DNA from: Sporosarcina aquimarina
GTDB lineage: Bacteria; Bacillota; Bacilli; Bacillales_A; Planococcaceae
DNA: 64,000 nt
Assembly: GCF_023715615.1 (NCBI RefSeq)
Contig: NZ_JAMBOM010000009.1
Location: forward strand, 23,830 to 87,829
Direction: 5' to 3'
The notes below the pieces were generated by a model. The model saw only the letters and a list, made by a program, of their open reading frames with translations, did not search any database and was not told where the DNA came from. Position 1 is the first letter of the stretch. The number at the start of each line of letters is the position of its first letter. The translations under genes and the position numbers were made by a program. Positions 59,111-64,000 of the stretch are shown piece after piece.

Positions 59111-60037
59111 ATGAAGAAAGTTGGAAACTCTGTTGCGGATTTAGTCGGTCAAACACCGTTGGTAAAGCTGAATCGCCTTGTAGGACCCGATGATGCTGAC
59201 GTCTATTTGAAACTGGAATACTTCAACCCGGGCTCCAGTGTGAAGGATCGTATTGCACTCGCAATGATTGAAACGGCTGAAAAGTCAGGGGAACTAAAAG
59301 AGGGCGGTACCCTGATTGAACCGACGAGTGGGAACACAGGAATTGGGCTTGCGATGATTGCCGCTGCGAAAGGATATAAAGCGGTTCTTGTGATGCCGGA
59401 TACGATGAGCTTAGAACGGAGAAACTTGTTACGCGCATACGGCGCCGATCTGATTTTGACACCAGGCTCTGAAGGAATGAAGGGAGCCATTTCGAAAGCT
59501 GAACAATTAGCGAAGGAAAACGGATGGTTTCTCCCACAACAATTTAACAATGAGGCGAATCCGGAAGTTCATCGACTCACAACGGGACCTGAAATTGCAG
59601 ATGCACTAGACAAAGTAGATGCATTCGTTTCTGCAGTCGGCACAGGTGGAACAATTACTGGCGTTGGCAGCGTACTAAAAGAACGCTTCCCGGATATTAA
59701 AATCATTGCAGTAGAGCCGACAGATTCTCCGGTACTTTCAGGAGGGCAGCCAGGACCGCATAAAATCCAGGGAATCGGCGCAGGGTTCGTTCCCGAAGTG
59801 CTCGACACCGAAGTCTATGATGAAATCACACAAGTGACAAATGACGAATCCTACGAATATGCCCGCAAGATGGCGAAAGAAGAAGGTATCTTGGGCGGGG
59901 TTTCATCAGGAGCAGCTGTGTTTGCAGCGCTGAAAGCCGCGAAGGAACTGGGAAAAGGAAAAACCGTCGTAGCAATTTTGGCTTCGAATGGTGAGCGTTA
60001 CTTGAGCACACCGCTCTACCAGTTTGAAGAAGAGTAA
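59111..60037 (+). CDS. cysK: Cysteine synthase (O-acetylserine sulfhydrylase)
   Basis: A 308-residue PLP enzyme. [28 protein letters not shown] (PLP Lys, ~40-54), [16 protein letters not shown] (~70-85) and [15 protein letters not shown] (phosphate loop) are present, ending [14 protein letters not shown]. In Bacillus CysK also binds CymR. ATG 59111 is preferred; GTG 59102, with AAGGA upstream, is a possible alternative. Confidence 0.97.
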   Translation: MKKVGNSVADLVGQTPLVKLNRLVGPDDADVYLKLEYFNPGSSVKDRIALAMIETAEKSGELKEGGTLIEPTSGNTGIGLAMIAAAKGYKAVLVMPDTMSLERRNLLRAYGADLILTPGSEGMKGAISKAEQLAKENGWFLPQQFNNEANPEVHRLTTGPEIADALDKVDAFVSAVGTGGTITGVGSVLKERFPDIKIIAVEPTDSPVLSGGQPGPHKIQGIGAGFVPEVLDTEVYDEITQVTNDESYEYARKMAKEEGILGGVSSGAAVFAALKAAKELGKGKTVVAILASNGERYLSTPLYQFEEE

Positions 60038-60046
60038 TGAAGAGGT

Positions 60047-60077
60047 GAGAGGGAGCATAATTGCTTCCTCTTTTTTA
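60047..60077 (+). terminator. Terminator after cysK
   Basis: AGAGGGAGCA and TGCTTCCTCT stem, then six T. Confidence 0.85.
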
Positions 60078-60167
60078 TATCGTTCCAGTAGGAAATTAAG
60101 AGAGTAACCGGTAAACTGATACAAAAAGCTGTTTTAGAATTGAACGGCAAGGAAAGAAGTGTGCGCA

Positions 60168-61019
60168 GTGGAATTGGAATATGCAAAAGTACCGTACCGG
60201 TTAGGCGAGACAGACCTCGATTTTTCAAAAGAAACGATCGTTATGGGGATATTGAATGTAACCCCGGATTCGTTTTCTGATGGCGGACGATATAGCCAAA
60301 CGGACGCGGTGCTTCGTCGTGCAATAGAAATGATAAAGGATGGTGCCAAAATTATCGATATTGGCGGGGAGTCTACACGGCCTGGACATACGCCAGTTTC
60401 GTTAGAGGAGGAGTTAGAACGTACGATTCCTGTTATTGAATTGCTCTCGAAGGAACTAGACTGCGCAATTTCGATTGATACATATAAAGCAACTGTTGCT
60501 GAAGAGGCGATGAAAGCGGGAGCTCATATCATTAATGATGTATGGGGAGCGAAGCGTGAGCCACGGATTGCAGAAGTTGCGAATCAATATGGGGCTCCAA
60601 TCATTTTGATGCACAACAAGGAACAGGCTATCTATGAAGGCAACTTTGGTGATGAACTACTCGCTGATATCGAAGAGAGTATAATGATTGCGAGGAATGC
60701 GGGGGTAGCGGACTATAATATTTGGTTGGATCCGGGAATCGGGTTTGCAAAAGATATTCACGAAAATATTGAAGCAATGCAAAGCTTGGATCGACTATCG
60801 GCGCTAGGTTACCCTGTGCTGCTCGGGACATCGAAAAAGTCATTGATTGGAAAAGTGCTAGACTTACCTGTTGACGAACGATTGGAAGGAACAGGAGCAA
60901 CCGTTTGCTATGGTATTGAACATGGCTGTCACATTGTGCGCGTCCACGATGTGAAAGCGATTGCGCGAATGGTCCGGATGATGGATGTTCTTACGAGAAA
61001 ACAAAAACTTACAATTTAG
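60168..61019 (+). CDS. folP: Dihydropteroate synthase
   Basis: A 283-residue TIM-barrel enzyme joining pterin pyrophosphate to p-aminobenzoate. VMGILNVTPDSFSDGGRY (~25-42), IIDIGGESTRPGHTPV, ISIDTYKATVAEEA, LDPGIGFAKD and GTSKKSLIG are the signatures. GTG 60168 lies about 11 bases after AAGGAAAG; GTG 60159 would be too close. It directly follows cysK's terminator, whereas B. subtilis has pabB-pabA-pabC between them. Confidence 0.95.
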   Translation: MELEYAKVPYRLGETDLDFSKETIVMGILNVTPDSFSDGGRYSQTDAVLRRAIEMIKDGAKIIDIGGESTRPGHTPVSLEEELERTIPVIELLSKELDCAISIDTYKATVAEEAMKAGAHIINDVWGAKREPRIAEVANQYGAPIILMHNKEQAIYEGNFGDELLADIEESIMIARNAGVADYNIWLDPGIGFAKDIHENIEAMQSLDRLSALGYPVLLGTSKKSLIGKVLDLPVDERLEGTGATVCYGIEHGCHIVRVHDVKAIARMVRMMDVLTRKQKLTI

Positions 61020-61030
61020 GGGGAATTCAA

Positions 61031-61399
61031 ATGGATTTTATACATTTAAACGAAATGCAATTTTACGGCTATCATGGTGCGCTAGCGGAAGAAACGGTTT
61101 TGGGACAACGGTTTAAGGTGTCAGTAACAATGGCTATCGATTTGGCGGAGGCTGGAACGAATGATGATTTATCTAAAACAGTAAACTACGCGGAAGCGTA
61201 TACTGTTGTTCAGTCGATTGTAGAAGGGGAACCCGTTAAACTTATTGAAGCGGTTGCGGAGCGGGTTGCTGGGAAACTGCTTTCCGATTATAAGAACCAA
61301 GTATCAGGGGTTCGCGTGCTGATTGTAAAACCAGATCCTCCGATTCCAGGACATTATGCGTCTGTGTCAGTGGAGATTGAACGAGGTCGGTTCTCATGA
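61031..61399 (+). CDS. folB: Dihydroneopterin aldolase
   Basis: A 122-residue T-fold enzyme: MQFYGYHGALAEETVLGQRFKV-type start (~9-29), KTVNYAEAYTVVQ, KLIEAVAERVA with the catalytic Glu, and KPDPPIPGHYASVSVEI. GGGGGAA precedes ATG. The stop overlaps folK. Confidence 0.96.
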   Translation: MDFIHLNEMQFYGYHGALAEETVLGQRFKVSVTMAIDLAEAGTNDDLSKTVNYAEAYTVVQSIVEGEPVKLIEAVAERVAGKLLSDYKNQVSGVRVLIVKPDPPIPGHYASVSVEIERGRFS

Positions 61400-61890
61400 A
61401 TACAGCATTTTTGTCCATTGGGACGAACATGGGAGATCGTGAAGCGTATATAAAGTTGGCAATTGCTTCCCTACGGGCGACGGAAGGGATTGAGGCGGTC
61501 GAAACATCTTCTATCTATGAAACTGCACCGGTGGGACTTACTGATCAGGCGGACTTTCTAAATATAGTTGTCCGTTTAGCAACCACGCTTGATCCGTTAG
61601 AACTGCTGACGGTCTGCCAACGAATCGAGCAGGAGCTGGGCAGGGAGCGAACGATTCGTTGGGGTCCTAGGACGGCAGATCTTGATATTTTGCTATATAA
61701 TGATGATGTTATTGAAAGAGAGGAGCTTTCCGTACCTCATCCTCGGATGCGGGAGCGAGCTTTTGTATTAATCCCTTTAACAGAACTGGCTCCAGGGTGT
61801 ATAGACCCGGTTTCAGGGCGTGAATTTCGAGATGAGCCTGCAATGCAAGAAGGCGGGGTAGTTTTGTGGGGAGCAATAGTGGAGGACTGA
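61396..61890 (+). CDS. folK: HPPK, 6-hydroxymethyl-7,8-dihydropterin pyrophosphokinase
   Basis: A 164-residue enzyme. LSIGTNMGDREAYIK, SSIYETAPVGLTDQADFLNI and RWGPRTADLDILLYND (~91-106, with metal-binding Asp pair) are the HPPK signature. Overlaps folB by 4 bases. In B. subtilis yazB and dusB follow; here only a 265-base non-coding gap separates it from lysS. Confidence 0.96.
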   Translation: MNTAFLSIGTNMGDREAYIKLAIASLRATEGIEAVETSSIYETAPVGLTDQADFLNIVVRLATTLDPLELLTVCQRIEQELGRERTIRWGPRTADLDILLYNDDVIEREELSVPHPRMRERAFVLIPLTELAPGCIDPVSGREFRDEPAMQEGGVVLWGAIVED

Positions 61891-62057
61891 ATAATCTAGA
61901 AAGATACCTTGTGAAATGCGGCTCAGACGAGAAGCGAATGTACGTTCGTGTTTGAAGGCATATAAGTAGGGTGGTCAGCCGATAATCTAGAATCTTTGCC
62001 GTTGTAACGCTGGAGTGTTAGCGGGCGATATGAGGAAGCAATAGGGAACGGGTTTTT
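61891..62057. other. Non-coding leader-like gap between folK and lysS
   Basis: No gene. ATAATCTAGAA occurs twice (about 61892 and 61982). AGGGTGGTCAGCCG near 61968 slightly recalls a T-box motif but lacks the invariant TGGNACCGCG and is too far from the terminator. CGCTGG (62008-62013) and GTTAGC (62017-62022) can pair with the downstream terminator arm. Confidence 0.4.
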
Positions 62058-62084
62058 AAAGCTGCTAACCCAGCGGCTTTTTTT
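62058..62084 (+). terminator. Terminator upstream of lysS, possible attenuator
   Basis: AAAGCTGCT and AGCGGCTTT stem, then a T-run. GCTAAC (62064-62069) and CCAGCG (62070-62075) in this hairpin are complementary to GTTAGC and CGCTGG upstream, giving a 12-bp alternative pairing. Confidence 0.75.
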
Positions 62085-62119
62085 ACATGATGAAATTGTG
62101 TACAATAAGGTTATAATAG

Positions 62120-63646
<1,527 letters not shown>

Positions 63647-63654
63647 GTGTGAAT

Positions 63655-63693
63655 GGAAGAGTGTATCTCGCGTGTTGAGGTGCACTCTTTTTT
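63655..63693 (+). terminator. Terminator after lysS
   Basis: AAGAGTGTATCT and AGGTGCACTCTT pair with mismatches, then T-run. Confidence 0.8.
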
Positions 63694-63808
63694 ATTTGAG
63701 AATAAAGTACTTGCGTTAGTTTCTTGTGCGTGGTATATTTGAATACGTTGCTTTTGACGTAACTATTTATGTACTACAACTTTAGCGAAACAAACTTTTA
63801 AAAAGTGC

Positions 63809-63837
63809 TTGACGCGTACTATACAGTGTGGTATTAT
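63809..63837 (+). promoter_or_regulatory. rRNA operon promoter
   Basis: TTGACG, a 17-base spacer, TATTAT. A second TTGACG at 63754 with TACAAC at a short 15-base spacing may be an upstream P1 but is weak. The downstream 160 bases match the style of Bacillus rrn leaders. Confidence 0.85.
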
Positions 63838-63844
63838 ATAAAAG

Positions 63845-64000
63845 TTGCCAAAACAACTTGAACAGAAAAAAGAAACACTATGAACCTTGAAAACTGAACA
63901 GCAAAATGTCAACGAATTATCGTTTGAGAAGCCGGTTTTGCCGGTGAAACAAACACAAACAGATCTTAGTTGATCTGATAGACATCTTAAATGATGCCAG
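63845..64000 (+). other. 16S rRNA leader (rRNA operon begins beyond the window)
   Basis: CCTTGAAAACTGAACAGCAA at about 63884 is the typical Bacillales rrn leader/spacer block that forms the processing stem around 16S. The hairpin GCCGGTTTTGCCGGT follows. The 16S 5' motif GAGTTTGATCCTGGCTCAG is not reached. Confidence 0.75.

Noticed and set aside
61960..61985. T-box-like AGGGTGG upstream of lysS
   Set aside because: The invariant TGGNACCGCG is not matched, the distance to the terminator is ~90 bases, and no stem I features are seen.
63754..63780. Upstream rRNA P1 promoter
   Set aside because: TTGACG and TACAAC are only 15 bases apart; kept only as a note in the rRNA promoter entry.

Overview
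The window is a stretch of chromosome from a spore-forming Bacillales bacterium. Gene content and order follow the origin-proximal dnaX-to-lysS segment of Bacillus subtilis almost gene for gene, and sporulation genes (bofA, sspF, spoVG, fin, spoVT, yabP, yabQ, spoIIE) are present. Moderate base composition, the protein sequences and the rearranged flanks suggest Planococcaceae (Sporosarcina-like); that family call is inference.

Region by region: 1-1301 holds the end of thrC and all of thrB. 1302-10194 is variable: a DUF2087 regulator, a small GIY-YIG protein, two secreted or anchored proteins of unknown role, a divergent pair of a tiny hydrophobic peptide gene and an Rgg-type regulator, tRNA-Ser(UGA), the large SRP RNA, and a 758-residue SLH-anchored glycoside-hydrolase-like protein. 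From 10195 the conserved block starts: dnaX-ebfC-recR-yaaL-bofA, a PLP decarboxylase, tmk-darA-yaaR-holB-ricT-yabA, trmN6-yazA-rsmI, abrB (reverse strand), a SAM-riboswitch-controlled metNPQ-M20 peptidase operon, metS-tatD-yabE-rnmV-rsmA-veg-sspF-ispE-purR-ridA-spoVG-glmU-prs-rplY-pth-fin-mfd-spoVT-yabM-yabN-rqcP-yabP-yabQ-divIC-yabR, tRNA-Met (reverse strand), spoIIE-tilS-hpt-ftsH-coaX-hslO-prsA-like-cysK-folP-folB-folK-lysS, and finally the promoter and leader of an rRNA operon whose 16S gene lies beyond the window.

Most of the conserved block is replication and repair (DnaX, HolB, RecR, YabA, Mfd), translation (MetS, LysS, TilS, RsmA, RsmI, Pth, RqcP, 5S processing), cell wall and isoprenoid precursors (GlmU, IspE), folate, purine salvage and regulation, and sporulation. 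Several regulatory signals are readable: a Spo0A-type spoIIE promoter, a sigma-B promoter on rplY/ctc, a sigma-G -10 for sspF, a sigma-H-like site at spoVG, and a SAM-I riboswitch.

The best candidate for an undescribed system is at 5173-6195. A 17-codon gene with a near-ideal ribosome site encodes MLDFIISMLDIWFIGGG, and a divergent Rgg/RRNPP-type regulator gene lies beside it. This copies the gene arrangement of streptococcal SHP-Rgg quorum sensing, and the peptide end DIWFIGGG has the pattern of the SHP pheromones DILIIVGG and DIIIIVGG. Two exported-protein genes downstream of the peptide gene are candidate outputs. Other points of note are degenerate 21-bp and 20-bp tandem arrays at 49085-49318, a possible attenuator upstream of lysS, a structured leader upstream of yabR, and the local absence of yabG, pabB/A/C and yazB/dusB.
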